The notes beneath the pieces were generated by a model. The model saw only the letters and a program-made list of their open reading frames with translations, was not told where the DNA came from and ran no database searches. A stretch of DNA of 64,000 nt from Diphasiastrum complanatum (Eukaryota; Streptophyta; Lycopodiopsida; Lycopodiales; Lycopodiaceae): assembly GCA_029204225.1 (NCBI GenBank), contig CM055095.1, forward strand, positions 13,110,530 through 13,174,529, read 5' to 3'. The stretch's first letter is position 1. Each line of letters begins with the position of its first letter. This document shows, in pieces, positions 34,073 through 45,418 of the stretch. The position numbers and the translations under genes are program-made.

Positions 34073-34199
34073 CCATACATTTCTATTGTTTTTTCTACTA
34101 TGACTTAATGTATTCCCCTTCACTATGCTACTAATCAAGCCCAACGTTGATGTTTATAGTGTCTTACAGAAGGAAATGTCTACAAAGGATCAAATGATT

Positions 34200-35350
34200 T
34201 GATGATGACTACAGCCGATTTTTGCCGCCGTACGGTTTAGTTGTGTTTTGAATAGTTGGTAGACATGTTACTCATAGACTACCTATGTCGTAGACATACT
34301 TTGATAAAAACTTTTTTCTAAAAAGCGGTTTTTTCTGCTTCCAAGAAATGCTTCGGCTGGTTCATGAAAGCATGTCCTATTTTGACTAGTTGGTAGTCAT
34401 GCTACTCATAGAAGACCTTTGCTTCAGACATACCTGTTCGGCTCCTAAGTTGTGCTTCGGCTTGTTCATGAAGACAACATTTCAATTGACTTTTTTTTGT
34501 ATTATCGTTTGTTTGCTTTGTGGTTGGTTGTTTCGCCACTGGATGTTACTTTGTACTTTTTGGCCTTCTACGACTTTTTGTGCTAGTTTTCATTATTTAG
34601 TTGGTCCTTTTTACCTGTTTTCTACTGTGCCTTTATTATTTTTGGCTTTGCCTGTTGGTCTCTGTGGTTTGGGTTTGGCTTGTTTCTTTGTTCTGGCCTT
34701 TTGGCTTTTATGGTCGGGTCGTGTGTTTCGGCTCTTTGCTTGTCTCTTTTGTTTGGGTTTTTTGGGGCTTTAGCTTTTTACTTTGTCTTGGGGTTGTGAA
34801 TTCTTTTGAGGTCCTCCTTTTCCCTCGTCCCTTGTGCCCCTTCCTCTTCTCGTTGATGCCTTCCGTGTTGCTACTACGTTGCTGGCTTTTCCTTGTGTTT
34901 GCTGCACTTGCCATCTGATGGCAGTTTTCGCATTCATGGGCTTTGATGGCTGTGCGGCGGCCACTGGCTTGATGGCTTCTCGCTCTCTTTTGCGCTAGTG
35001 TGTGCTTGTTTTTTCCTTGGCTGTGCTGCGTGGGTTGGGATTGTTGAGAGTGGCCTTCTCTACATTCACCTTCTGCTTCAGAGTTTGCTATAACTGGCTT
35101 CTTTAAGCGGTTCTCTATGGTTGTTGGCTACTGGTTTTTGGTTTACTGGTGTGCTGTGGAGGTGTACTCCGGTTTGCTCCTCTTCTGGGTTCTTGGTAGC
35201 CTCTTCTATATTCGCCCTCTGTTTCTTGGTCTGCTCCTCGTTTCTTCGTTTCCTCCATGGTGTCTGAAAAGGTTTGGTTTGGTTTGCTTTTTGTGTATTT
35301 GTTGTGCTTAGTAGACTTGCTGTCTTCTGCCCTATTTTTTTTGCTTTCGT
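34200..35350 (+). other. A-depleted, T/G-rich tract
   Basis: From about 34,480 to 35,350 the plus strand is very poor in A and rich in T and G. The long hydrophobic reading frames (34,390-34,918) and the K/T-rich reverse frames are products of this skew. Before it, a ~135-bp unit is repeated (GTTGGTAGACATG...CTCATAGA at 34,254 and GTTGGTAGTCATG...CTCATAGA at 34,390). No protein motif was found. Confidence 0.5.
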
Positions 35351-35366
35351 CGTGGGGGGGAGGGGA

Positions 35367-35438
35367 GGCCTTCTGTGCTGGGAGGGCCTTGCCCAAGGGC
35401 GGGAGCCCGAGGGCAGGCCCCGACCAGCACGGAAGGCC
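35367..35438 (+). other. Strong GC-rich 72-nt hairpin
   Basis: The outer stem is GGCCTTCTGTGCTGG (35,367-35,381) paired with CCAGCACGGAAGGCC (35,424-35,438): 15 pairs with one G-T. After a 2/3-nt internal loop, GGGCCTTGCCC pairs with GGGCAGGCCC (10 pairs, one bulged T). The terminal loop has a further GGGC/GCCC. Such a fold in AT-rich surroundings suggests a structured RNA (e.g. pre-miRNA-like) or an extruding DNA cruciform. The function is unknown. Confidence 0.6.
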
Positions 35439-35475
35439 CGAGGGATAGAGGCCTTCCCCTGCGTAATGAGAGGGT

Positions 35476-35525
35476 GCTGATTCTGGCAGAATCAGCTACT
35501 AATCCAGCTGTCATGGTGGATTCCA
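35476..35525 (+). other. Two further short perfect hairpins
   Basis: GCTGATTCT-GGC-AGAATCAGC (35,476-35,496) and TGGTGG-ATT-CCACCA (about 35,511-35,525) follow the 72-nt hairpin. The first is followed by TACTAAT, which loosely recalls a Helitron 3' end (hairpin, CTRR, T), but the spacing is too short to call one. Confidence 0.5.
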
Positions 35526-35759
35526 CCAGAATGTCTTAGTAAGACAACTGGATTTTGCAAATACAAATTTTGATAAAAATTGTGCTAGTGGAGATGCCTC
35601 CAAAACACAAAGAAAACCAGAGCACACAGCATTACATATGTTTGTTGTGTCATTTGAGTTCCTTTCTTTCTTTTACTGACATTTACTTGGATTCCTGTTT
35701 GTAGATTTGTGTTTCGTTCCTTTGGTTTACTTTGTTTTTTACTATAGATGATGTACGTG

Positions 35760-37020
35760 TTTTACTCTTTTTCGCCTCTAGTTGTCTGCTTTGCTGAGAT
35801 TTTACGTGGATGTTGCTTGATTTTGTCCAGTACTTGGCTTTGTATGTCATTTGTCATATATTATAAGAATGGAATGCTTTTTAGAAATGGCTTCAACATT
35901 TTACTTTATGGAACCAAATGGGATACTAAAACTACATTCTTGTCTGTCCTGACTGTTAAGGACGTTTTCTCCTTAAACCCAATTTGGTTCACTTATATGG
36001 GTTTGGCTTGACTTTGTCCGAGTCTTTGTTCTTACTTTCTAAATGATTTTTAGTATGGCATTGGATTGCTTGTAAGAAATGGCTTCGGTAGTCTAGTTCT
36101 ATTTAAGATACTTTTACGACATGATTTACACATTGGTTGCTGCCCTGACAGTTGTTAGCATGTTTTCGATGAACCCACAAAAGCTCACTTCTATATATTT
36201 AGGCATGTTTTACATGTATAACTTTATTCCTTTTGAATAACCTTTGTCAATATTTTTATTGTTCAATTGCTTTTGGGTTTTTATATAAAAACAGCTATAC
36301 AATAAATTACCCTGGGTCTGGTGGATTCGCTTAAAACTTTTTGGTACTTTTAAAATTTATTACATTGTCTGCCAGTTTGATAAATGCAATAATGCGTTGG
36401 TTAAAACAACAGCTAGCAGTAATTTGATGTGACCAATCTGAAACCGCTATGGGACTGTCCTTTGTTTACTGTAAAATATGGGTTCTTCCCCACCTACAAC
36501 AGGTGTTTCCATGAATTATTGTTGACATAAACTTACAGTGAATCCTGACTTTGTTGATAATTTGCTTTCTATTTCATTTTTTTATAACATAACAATGGAA
36601 TGCTTATTAGAAATGGCTTCAACAATTTACTATGTGGAGCCAAATTGATTACTAATACGACATTGCTTCTAAATTCTTGTCAGTCCTAACTGCTAAAGAC
36701 TTTATTGAGTGAACCCATTTTGTCTCAATTCTATGGGTCTGGTTTTACTTGTATAAGTTTATTTCGTTTTACGTAGACATTATCTCTATAGATAAAAAAT
36801 GATTTGAGTTCAAGAAAAACAACAACTCCATGGGAACTATGCACACAATTAAACTGATTTGAACAATAAAAATGAGTGCAGTCTAACAAATGTTTGAAAA
36901 ATGCAGTAACGGAAAAAATTGCAGCTAGTAGTGGTATGATGCCAATTTGAAACCGTTAGTGGACTGTCCTATGGTCACTATTGTTTCCATATTGAAGTAA
37001 GCAATTAATTCACGTGTTTG
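35760..37020 (+). repeat. Degenerate tandem repeat, unit about 530 bp
   Basis: The phrase GAAATGGCTTC occurs at about 35,883, 36,078 and 36,609 in similar context (ATTGCTTGTAAGAAATGGCT, GGAATGCTTATTAGAAATGG). Downstream phrases also recur: AACCGCTATGGGACTGTCCT at 36,440 and AACCGTTAGTGGACTGTCCT at 36,952. The 36,063 and 36,598 units are about 530 bp apart. No coding motif is seen. Confidence 0.55.
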
Positions 37021-37030
37021 AAACCTCTTA

Positions 37031-37530
37031 TGTGAAAAATTGGCAAAATCTAGCTTTATCTTTTGCAATATCATGTACATAGTAAAATCTCACATGTATG
37101 GAGGGTAGCCATAATCTTTTTAAATCATTTATGAAAAGTTTGATTAGTTAACAGACCTTAATCTTGACTAATATGTGTGCATTGGGTAGAGAAGGGCTAG
37201 TGACACTTTCCTATGTGTTGTCATGAAATCACAAGACCAATCAAAAGTCAAAGATCCATGAAATTGGTCCTATCATAATCAAGGGTCCTTATGTCACTAG
37301 ACCAATCAAAGTTAGAGGAGCTATGTAAGAGGTCCAATTTTACTCGCTTTCTATTCCTCTTGGATCTCGAATCACTTTATAGAGGAGCTAACTCTTTGTA
37401 CATGTAAGGAAGTTGAGAGAGTTAATGCAATTTTGGTTCACATACAATACTGGTCTATTCTCTCTCTACCCGAGAGCAACATGCTTGGTTTTGTCTCTCA
37501 TAGTGAAATTCACTTTGTTTTTTCATGTGA
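37031..37530 (+). mobile_element. Solo LTR of the gag-only/inverted LTR family
   Basis: It starts TGTGAAAAATTGGCAAAATC, like the LTRs at 21,870 and 23,197, and shares ATGGAGGGTAG, the GGTCCAATC... blocks and the TCTCTCTACCCGAGAGC segment near the end. There is no internal region on either side. The right boundary is approximate and no duplication was identified, so unequal LTR recombination is inferred. Confidence 0.6.
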
Positions 37531-39789
37531 ATGTGAAAAGGTAGCTTCTCTTTGGATGATCATAACTTTTGTTGTAGATGAGCTTTTGCCTTGATTCAAA
37601 GCTTGATAGATAGCCCTTGAAAATTAGATTTGATCTATCATAGACGCATCTTGTGCAACCTCACATGCATGGAGGTCATTGTAGATCTTTGCATGGTCCT
37701 CAAATCTCATTTTTTATGCATAGCAGGCCATTTGGTTTTCTTCTCTACTTCAAATCGCATAAATGCCCATCTTTATCTGTCTATATAATATTAAGGTCCA
37801 GAAATAAATTGAACAAATGTTCCAGACGGCATTCCCACTGTTAGATCAGGACATATATGTGCACTAAATTGTAGGTTTAAAAGGAGATTCTAATTTATGA
37901 GAAGAATTGAAAACAAAGCTTCATGTTGAATGAGTGATTCCCTTGCATGTATTGAAATATGCTTTCAAGAAATTGATCTGTTCAGAACATGTCTCCCATC
38001 AATCATGACTTTCCCAGATAAATAGCAGGTCTGTACTGTTTCACATTACTGTTGAGCTGTTCAGAATATGTATCCCGTCAATCATGAACTTCCTAGATAA
38101 ATAGTAGGTGTGTATTTTTCTACATTATTTGTTATTATGAACCTCTAATAAACTTAGTTTTAAGAAAAAAGCCACAGAATCTCAGTAGTAAATACATGTC
38201 GGTACTGCAAAGCTAGTGCAGCAATCTAACATCCTCAATTCCTCAAAAATCAAGAAAAAAAAGGTTGAAATTGTATATGTGACCACTTTCCATTTTATAA
38301 TGGCTTTTTAAGTAGTCTGCCCCTACAAAGCTGAGCACCTTCAGAACCACATTGCTCTCACAAGCTTACTCTTAAAGGAAGAATAATGTCTTTGAACATT
38401 AAATTAGGGACTAATAAATTTCTCTATTGCTACTACTGCTTGCTGTTATCTTGTGAGAACCCATGGCCTTATTCTACAAGGAATTTCTTGGAACTCTGAT
38501 AGGAAAGCAGCTAACAACTTCTTGGATTTGACATTCATGGATATGTACAGGAATAATGTAATATATGGGAAAATCTCCCTTTTATAGAAAGGTACAAAGC
38601 CAGTTATTGAACATAACAAGTTTGAGAGTCCACCGCACGCAAAGATAATATTGCTCTGTTTAGTCGCTGTAGACAAACAACAGATGCAAGCAGTTATCCA
38701 TAATATACACAAGAAGTTGCAAAAATGCTGTATGGCAAGCAACAAACTTTATTATGAAACTATCTTTTATGTTTTGGATTTTTAGCACAATAACAAGTCT
38801 GAAAAAACGTAAAGCTGGCTTCATTCTAGAAACTTAGCCAAGTGTACAATTATATGAACAAAGTCTCAAGCCTGCCGAACGCTGTGAGTAGCTAATTGAT
38901 TTAGAGAACTATTTTATAGCTTTGAAGAATGCCAACCATCCTCTTGAAGGTGGCTGAAGTTGATAATAGTTTATTCTATTTCCATGAACAGCTCTTGGCA
39001 TTCAATTTCTTCTAGCAGAAGAACTAGTGATTGTTTTCATTTGAAAAAAAAGCAGCATGACAAGTTTAGTAGACTATCAGTAAAAGAAAATTTACCTCTT
39101 TTGTATCGGTTATTCTTAAAAGTTGCAACCTTTCTACAGATCTCATTCGTGCAAGATTTGCTACCTGTTTTATTGACATGCATAAGCAGTCAAAACTTTT
39201 GAACATCCATACTAGCATATTTTTACAAGTGTGATATATAACTTCTCATTTGAAATGACAAAGCATAAGTCACATGAGCAGGGTGTAGTTGAGGCAGCAA
39301 AGTTCAAAATTCAACCATTTTTTATGACTGCATATCTCAAAAACTGTCATGAGACCCAGAATTACACAAATTCTGTACACATTCAATGATATGCTTACAC
39401 AAAAACTCTTGCTACACTTCATCAATGGCTTGTAAAAATCCCTGAGAAGAAAATTAGGCTTCAAAGAACAAAATTTCCACAACACGATATCTTTGGCTAA
39501 TGTTGCTGGCTCTACTATCAGTAAGTCGAGTTACTTAAGGGATTTTATTCATATAGCCCCTTTTTTATTATTTCTCAAATAGTCCTGCACCAAGTGAAAC
39601 TCGTGGTACTTCATGGTTGATTGTTTAATGGATAAGCTCATGTTGATTGGGAGAAGGGCCAAGTGGTAGGAGGCAAAACTTCTTGGGATTTGTGCCATAC
39701 TAATTCATGCCTTGATCTAGTAGCTTACTAAAGACTTCCCTTACAGGCAGGCTTCCTAGGCTCTAAAAGTAGGATAACTTGCAATCATT
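37531..39789 (+). other. No gene recognised
   Basis: AT-rich sequence; the ORFs at 38,446 (minus) and 38,960 (plus) are without motif. TCCC(A/G)TCAATCATGA is repeated at about 37,994 and 38,070 within a ~75-bp imperfect duplication. Confidence 0.4.
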
Positions 39790-40430
39790 GGGAGACTCAA
39801 GTTCTCACAAAATTGAAGGCTCAAGGCACTGTGCAAATCTCTTTGCAAAATTATACTCATAAACTTATCACTGATGTGCGTTATGTTTTTGGATTGACTA
39901 AAAAGCTATTGTCTATCAGTAGGATTGCAGACCTAGGACATGCAATTGGATTCACTGACAAAGAATGTCAAATTGTAGACAATAAAAATCATGCTCTTGC
40001 CAAAGCCATGAGAGATGGTTATCAATACAAACTTTATTATGATTCTTCATAGAAGGCTCAAGCCATGACTTCTCAAACCTCATCCAAGAATTCAAATTGT
40101 CTATTCAGAAGTTAGGACATCTCAATATGAGAAGCCTAACACACATGTACGAATGAACTGGTTAATGATCTTAATATGAAAGTCCTTTTCCACTTATAAG
40201 TGTGAGTCTTGTATCTAGGCAAGCATGCAATAAGAAGATTTGCTAAGAATCAAGCTCATAGAGCTTCTAACCTTCTTGATCTAATACATTTGGATATTTG
40301 TAGGCCAACGCAACCATCCTCTATTGGAGATGCTCGATATTTCATTACTTTCATTGATGATTATTCAAGAAAGACCACTGTCATGTTTCTAAAAGCAAAA
40401 TCTGAGGTAGCAATGTTTAAAAGAATTCAG
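39790..40430 (+). pseudogene. Copia protease/pre-integrase to integrase fragment
   Basis: The plus strand encodes KAQGTVQISLQ, ITDVRYVFGLTKKLLSISRI (GAG-pre-integrase side), GKHAIRRFAKNQAHRASNLL, DLIHLDIC and RYFITFIDDYSRKTTVMFLK (integrase core with the first two acidic positions of the DDE set). Two frames and stops are used. It ends near 40,430, shortly before a LINE fragment. It has no LTR here. Confidence 0.8.
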
Positions 40431-40504
40431 GTAGGTTGTTGTTACAACTTGTACTCTCTGTCCCGATTGTTGATTGTTGATATACTATGCTCCTTTTGTT
40501 CACT

Positions 40505-42103
40505 AGGGACTGGACAGTGAACACAACAAAGACCAAAGTTATGGTCTTCAATACTTCACAAGCGTTCATGCAGAGGTAGGAGTTTCTATGGGATGGTCAT
40601 CCTTTGGAGGTAGTCTCTTCATACACATATCTTGGTGTCCTCTTTGCTGGACCAAGTTTCAATATGAGACAAGTTGTCATCACCAGGTTAGGGAAGGGAC
40701 ATGCTTTCTTGGTTCAGTTGGAGAGGTTCTGTTTCAAATGATACATAAGTGATGCTCTGAGTAAGTGTCATCTTTTTTATACCATGGTCACACTGACAAC
40801 CATGTATGCAACTAAGACTAGGTGTACGGGCCACGGATGATCCGTGCAAAGCCCTCGGTGCCACATCAGATTATAATGGCAGAATTTGCAATTCCTCCAC
40901 TTTAGATTGAGGCAATGTTTCGACTCATTATTTTGCTTTAGAGATTGGCACAGATGGATCGCCATGCGTCCATATATTCATACATGGCTCTTATGTCCTC
41001 ACGGCTACTGCATAGTCAGATTTTCATCCCTCATGGTATTCCCAAACCGTGCGTCTACTTAAGTCTCTTGCTATTTCTATATCATCTCTTCTAGAGGGTA
41101 CAGTGTACACACAGGGTACACACCATTATATTCGTCAATTTATATACAAATCTTACGTGCATATAGTTTGGGATGGGCAGATCAGGTAAAACCCCTTTAT
41201 TGTAGATCCCGCTTCATGGAGCTTCATGGAGGTGGATTGTGTGGGATGAACAGTTCGCCCTAGATATTTGGATGCAGGATTATCACATGGATTGAGATTT
41301 ATATTGGAACAGTTCATACTATCATCACATTACTAACTCCATATTGAGACGGGACGTTTTCATCACATACCCAAAGGGGACAGGGTTTGTCATGTCTGTA
41401 TACTTGGGGATATTGAGGACGAGGCCTACTTCATCTTCAGATGTCCCATATACTATGAGATCAGAGGGAGACATTATTGTTTATATCGTGATACACCCAC
41501 AACACTCCACTCTTTGATTACATATGCAGACCCACGTTGTGTATCCTTGATGATTCGAGAGATGCTGATGTTGAGACAAGACTAATGAGGGGGCCATACT
41601 TCTATTCATTACCAGATGAGTATCACGGAGTTTTTCACCAGATGCATCTATGGAGGATACAAAGAGCATATCACAGGATGAGATAGACATTCCAAGGAGA
41701 GACAAACATCACACCAAACGTTAATGCATAAGATCAAGTCATGGTTCCAGTCTGTGTCAAAGCAAGCGACAGCGTAGACCTCACAGTCAGCCTCATTAGA
41801 GACATAGGACACGACGACAAAGTCCCCAATATGATTACACCGCCACTACATCAATCACATCCTTTTCTAGGAGTGTTGATAGTGATAGATAGAGTTATGA
41901 GAACTATTTTATTTATCTATGGTTTCTAGATCGTCATTATTTGAGAGAGCTTAGTATTGATTGATGATGATGTATAGCATGATAGATTAGTTATATTCTT
42001 CTTATTAATGTTATTCATGGAGACGTATTTAAACTCCTATGGTTATGACACTTGAGATGTATTTATCAGTCTTTTCTACCTACGCGTACCGACAAGACAT
42101 TAA

Positions 42104-42107
<4 letters not shown>
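40505..42107 (+). mobile_element. LINE copy 1 of the array: 5'-truncated, RT end to 3' end
   Basis: It starts inside the RT (WTVNTTKTKVMVFNTSQAF, SSYTYLGVLFAGP), continues through a degraded segment, the zinc-knuckle-like C-terminus with IFRCPIYYEIRGRHYCLYRD (41,420-41,490) and PRCVSLMIREM, then a 3' UTR ending GACATTAATAAAT and the (CT)n at 42,108. Stops and frameshifts are present. The 5' junction lies between copia integrase (to 40,430) and 40,505. Confidence 0.85.
42071..42107 (+). terminator. LINE 3' end with AATAAA before (CT)n
   Basis: CTTTTCTACC...GTACCGACAAGACATTAATAAA aligns base by base with the copy at 45,381-45,417; the stem-loop is weakened to about three pairs here. Confidence 0.65.

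Positions 42108-42177
<70 letters not shown>
42108..42177 (+). repeat. (CT)n between LINE copies 1 and 2
   Basis: 70 bp of pure CT directly joins the AATAAA of the upstream LINE to the 5' end of the half-LINE. Confidence 0.95.
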
Positions 42178-42179
<2 letters not shown>

Positions 42180-42588
42180 GGTGGGATGGCGCCCTAGCAG
42201 GAGGTCGCGATGGTGTGTGTGCCACGCAGCTATGGAGGTCGTATTCCTGGCGTGATGGTGCGTCCAGCGAGGGTCTTTTCAGCGGTCTATCCAGCGGCCT
42301 GTCCCGTGGCTCTTCTTCTGCCACCCGCAAGTCGATGCTTGAAGATGCACCCATCCTCTTCGTCTTCCTTCTGAGGCTTGCCTCCAAATCGCTGCCAACT
42401 TTCTTCCGCCTAGAGGTCTCACCATTGCTTCAGGTCCGCAGTGATCCTTCTCCATGGTACCCGTCGGACAGAAACACCACCTCTTCCTGCCTCATCTCCA
42501 GCTCCTGCTTCTATGACGCCCCTCGGCGATCTATGCGATACATGCAGTGCGCCACCCCTTTCCAGTTTAGTGTCTCTCACAGACCAAT

Positions 42589-43180
42589 ATGCACACGGAT
42601 CTGTTGGCTCTTCAAGAACGAGTAACGACACTTGAAACGGAAAATGCAAGCCTCAAAGCTCAAATGGATGCATTTAGCAAAGCTCCAAAAGTGAACCCTG
42701 ATCAGGTCAAAGCACTGGAGGAGAAAATTCAGACCTCGACAAAAAGTTGGGCCGACATGCTCAAAAGTACCGAAGCAAAAAGCAATAAGATGGTTTCACA
42801 GGCGATGGAAGAACAAGCCAAACGAGAATACAAATCTCAAAACGTCCACGTCAGAGGCAGCCAAAGAACTTATGGCCTCACTTTCCTATGAGGAAGAGGA
42901 AGGCGTCGTGGAAGCAGCTTGGCACAGTAAGTTCGACTCTTCGGTTGTCTTCATCCGTTTCAAATACACTGATTATCGTAATGAAGTTCTTAAGCGTCGT
43001 GGACGTCTTAAAGGCAGTAACGTTTTCGTTTATGAGGATCTAACTGCCTTACAGTGGAAGGAACAGAAGCAACTCATTGAGGAAGCAAATGCGATAGGAA
43101 AAAAGATTATTTTTCGGGATGGTCGACATTTTCTGGTCACCCCATCCGGAACTAATCAATCACTGACGCCTCCTACGTGA
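42589..43180 (+). pseudogene. ORF1 of the half-LINE, one frameshift
   Basis: The first frame (42,589-42,891) has a leucine/glutamate coiled coil (LLALQERVTTLETENASLKA) then KSWADMLKSTEAKS and NVHVRGS. After a shift near 42,865 the second frame (42,872-43,180) carries the RNA-binding C-terminus: AWHSKFDSSVVFIRFKYTDY, RRGRLKGSNVFVYEDLTALQ, KKIIFRDGRHFLVTPSG, then TGA. Motifs RFK.TDYR, RG.LKGS.VF...DLT and FRDGR correspond to those in the LINE ORF1 at 45,778. It would bind its own RNA in an RNP. Confidence 0.75.
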
Positions 43181-43390
43181 GAGACTTTTAGTCAAGATAG
43201 AATTTTCAAACTGTATTTAAAGTTGCCTCCTGCGTGTGAGCCTTCCATTGAAGATTATTGTTCAGAGTTAGGTTGAGAGTTAGAGTACTGAAGAGATATT
43301 TTTCTCTTCTTAGTTAGTTTAGTTTTAGTCTTGTTGTTTTGACGGCATTGCTCCGTCTTGGTGCCATCCATTTTGATGTACTTGTTCATC

Positions 43391-43426
43391 TTATATGCCT
43401 TTGGGAATGGAAAAGACATTAATAAA
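43391..43426 (+). terminator. Half-LINE 3' end with stem-loop and AATAAA
   Basis: TATATGCCTTTGGGAATGG (a five-position stem ATGCC/GGAAT with one mismatch) precedes AAAAGACATTAATAAAG. It is nearly the same as the 3' end at 745-778, showing that half-LINE and LINE share their 3' terminus. Confidence 0.65.
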
Positions 43427-43427
43427 G

Positions 43428-43432
43428 CTTTC

Positions 43433-43477
<45 letters not shown>
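43428..43477 (+). repeat. Pyrimidine/(CT)n tract between LINE copies 2 and 3
   Basis: TTTCTTCCTTT followed by about 39 bp of pure CT separates the half-LINE 3' end from the next LINE. Confidence 0.9.
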
Positions 43478-43478
<1 letters not shown>

Positions 43479-45418
43479 ACGATTGTCTAGGTTTGCTACC
43501 TGCCCTCGCTACTTGCCCGCCATCTCCTATGGCTCCAAAAAGAGAGGGGGAGCTCCCCCTTGCCTCCAACTCCCACGCAACACCTGCAGTAGTGGGATCT
43601 GCAACAGTTGCGCTGCCTGCTACACGCTGGCAGAGGGCCAAGGCAGCGCTGCCTGCAACTGGAGAAATGCCACCTGTCCATCTGCCTGCTGAGGACAACC
43701 CGACACTTTCTTTGTCGGCTGTTCCGTCACCATCTCTGGTTTGATGATGAATGCCGCCAACTTCACAATCATCTTAAACATGCTTATGTCAACTCACTTC
43801 CATCGGTATGTGATATAAATCATACATATCGAAATACACTCCACAGTAAAAAGAAGGCCTATGATATCAAAGAAGGGAGAAGGCTTATTAACCTTCTCTT
43901 TAGTTCTTCCTAGGGGGCCTTTTGGCATGAATTCCTCCCTCGTGCTCCTTCTCCCACCTTGACTAACTTATATACCTGGGCAGAATATGCCAAATCCCTA
44001 TAAATTATTCACACTTCTCCCATCATCATCTCACCCCATCCTTCGACCTTCAACCTTTTCAGCCCCAACATGATATTGGAATCCAGTATATATCTTCATA
44101 GTTGTCGTGCCCGCAATATTGAAGACCAAAGCAGAACTTCTTATCCATGCAAAAGATATACTTTCACCCATCTTTTCTAATCTTTTTTATCAAGTTGTGA
44201 TTCAGGGCTTTCCTACCTCTTGGTGTACGAATGTCATACACCCCATTCACAAGGGAGGTGATCCCATGAGGCAAGAAAACTACTGCACTATTATGGTTGG
44301 CATATTACGGCAAAGGTTTATGGCTCAGTTCTTCAGACGACAGTCAATAGTGAAGCCGAGTTTAGACACTTACATGCTTTGGGGCAGGCAAGTTTCCGAT
44401 CTCATTACTCCACTTCAGATCATATATTCACCTTGAGGTCTATTATTGAGGCAGACAAGAGCGGGTGTACTATTGTTTTGTGGATTTCTGTAAGGCCTTT
44501 GACTCGGTTCTAAAAAACCTTCTTATTCAGAGACTAAAGGATCTTGGTTTCCATCCAGACACAGTCTTGGCGATTATGGGCCTATATGAGAGAGTGATAG
44601 GTTGTTTCAATCTGAGGAGGGCATATCACCACAGGCTCATTATCCCCTACTTTGTTTGGACATTACATTGACGGGTTGGAGAGGATGATTATGCAGGATG
44701 GAGGTGAGGGTTGTACTTTATGTGACCTACTAATCTCGATTCTACCCTATTTGTGAAATTATCAAATTTCAAATTTATATAGGACGATACCATTGCTTAT
44801 ATCGAGACTCCTCCAAGTCAGTCTAGGCTTTGATCACATATGAGGATCCCGACTTTGTAGCCTTGATGATACGTGAGATGATGCTTTTGAGAAGAGACTT
44901 AGTCAGTCCCCAGATCAGTTTGGATCCTCAGACCAGTATCACAGATTTCTTTTCCAGACGCAGACAGAGAGCCATAGACGACACAAAGAGATCAGAGGAT
45001 GAAATAGATATTCTAGTCAGAGATAGACATCATGCCAGACGTTACTGCAGACGTTAGTGCATCAGACCGAGTCATTCCTCCAGCAGGACGAGGCAGAGCA
45101 GGCGACATACTGTCCACAGGTCCAAATAGAGGCAATTTCACTCCTCACATCTAGTGCACCCCACGATTTTGATTACATCCTACTTTAGGGCTTCAGTCGA
45201 GACTTGAGGCTTGTTTTTACATCATGATATATTTGTGTTTTCTTTCCAGCTCAATAGAGAGAAATTTCAGCATATCTAGTTCAGATTGTTTATTTCTATT
45301 TAGTATGTTATGTTGTACAGAGACATTTTTTTACACGCTCGTAGAGTATCATACACACTTGAGATGAACATTTATTTTGTCTTTTGTACCCTCAGGTACC
45401 TGTATGACATTAATAAAG
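43478..45418 (+). mobile_element. LINE copy 3 of the array, internally deleted
   Basis: It begins right after CT with an A/P-rich ORF1 N-terminus (43,530-43,740), then jumps to the ORF2 linker (WFDDECRQLHNHLKHAYVN, 43,742) and RT: FYQVVIQGFPTSWCTNVIHP, YYCFVDFCKAFDSV (44,465), LYERVIGCFN. A second gap leads to ITYEDPDFVALMIREMMLLR, SITDFFSRRRQR and a 3' UTR ending in GACATTAATAAAGCTCTCT. ORF1 C-terminus, endonuclease, the YADD region and the zinc knuckle are missing. Frames are broken repeatedly. Confidence 0.85.
45381..45417 (+). terminator. LINE 3' end with GTACC-CTCA-GGTAC stem-loop and AATAAA
   Basis: The stem (45,386-45,390 with 45,395-45,399) is in the same place as TATGCC/GGCATA in the copy at 745-778 but with different bases, i.e. 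paired changes. AATAAA is at 45,412-45,417. Confidence 0.65.

Larger units (their letters stand above)
42178..43427 (+). mobile_element. Half-LINE (ORF1 only) flanked by CT tracts
   Basis: The 1,250-bp element contains a GC-rich 5' region, ORF1 and a 3' UTR ending in the LINE-type stem-loop, GACATTAATAAAG and a pyrimidine tract. There is no trace of endonuclease or RT: ORF1 ends at 43,180 and about 245 bp later the element ends. This resembles the HAL1 (half-L1) design known in mammals. The minus-strand sequence at 1-686 is a related copy. Confidence 0.75.

Noticed and set aside
34390-34918. Membrane protein encoded by long hydrophobic ORFs
   Set aside because: The ORFs arise from T/G-rich, A-depleted DNA; there is no family motif, and overlapping frames look alike.
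35476-35503. Helitron 3' end (hairpin followed by CTAA-T)
   Set aside because: Spacing between hairpin and CTRR is only two bases and no 5' TC end or Rep/helicase was found; kept only as a possibility.
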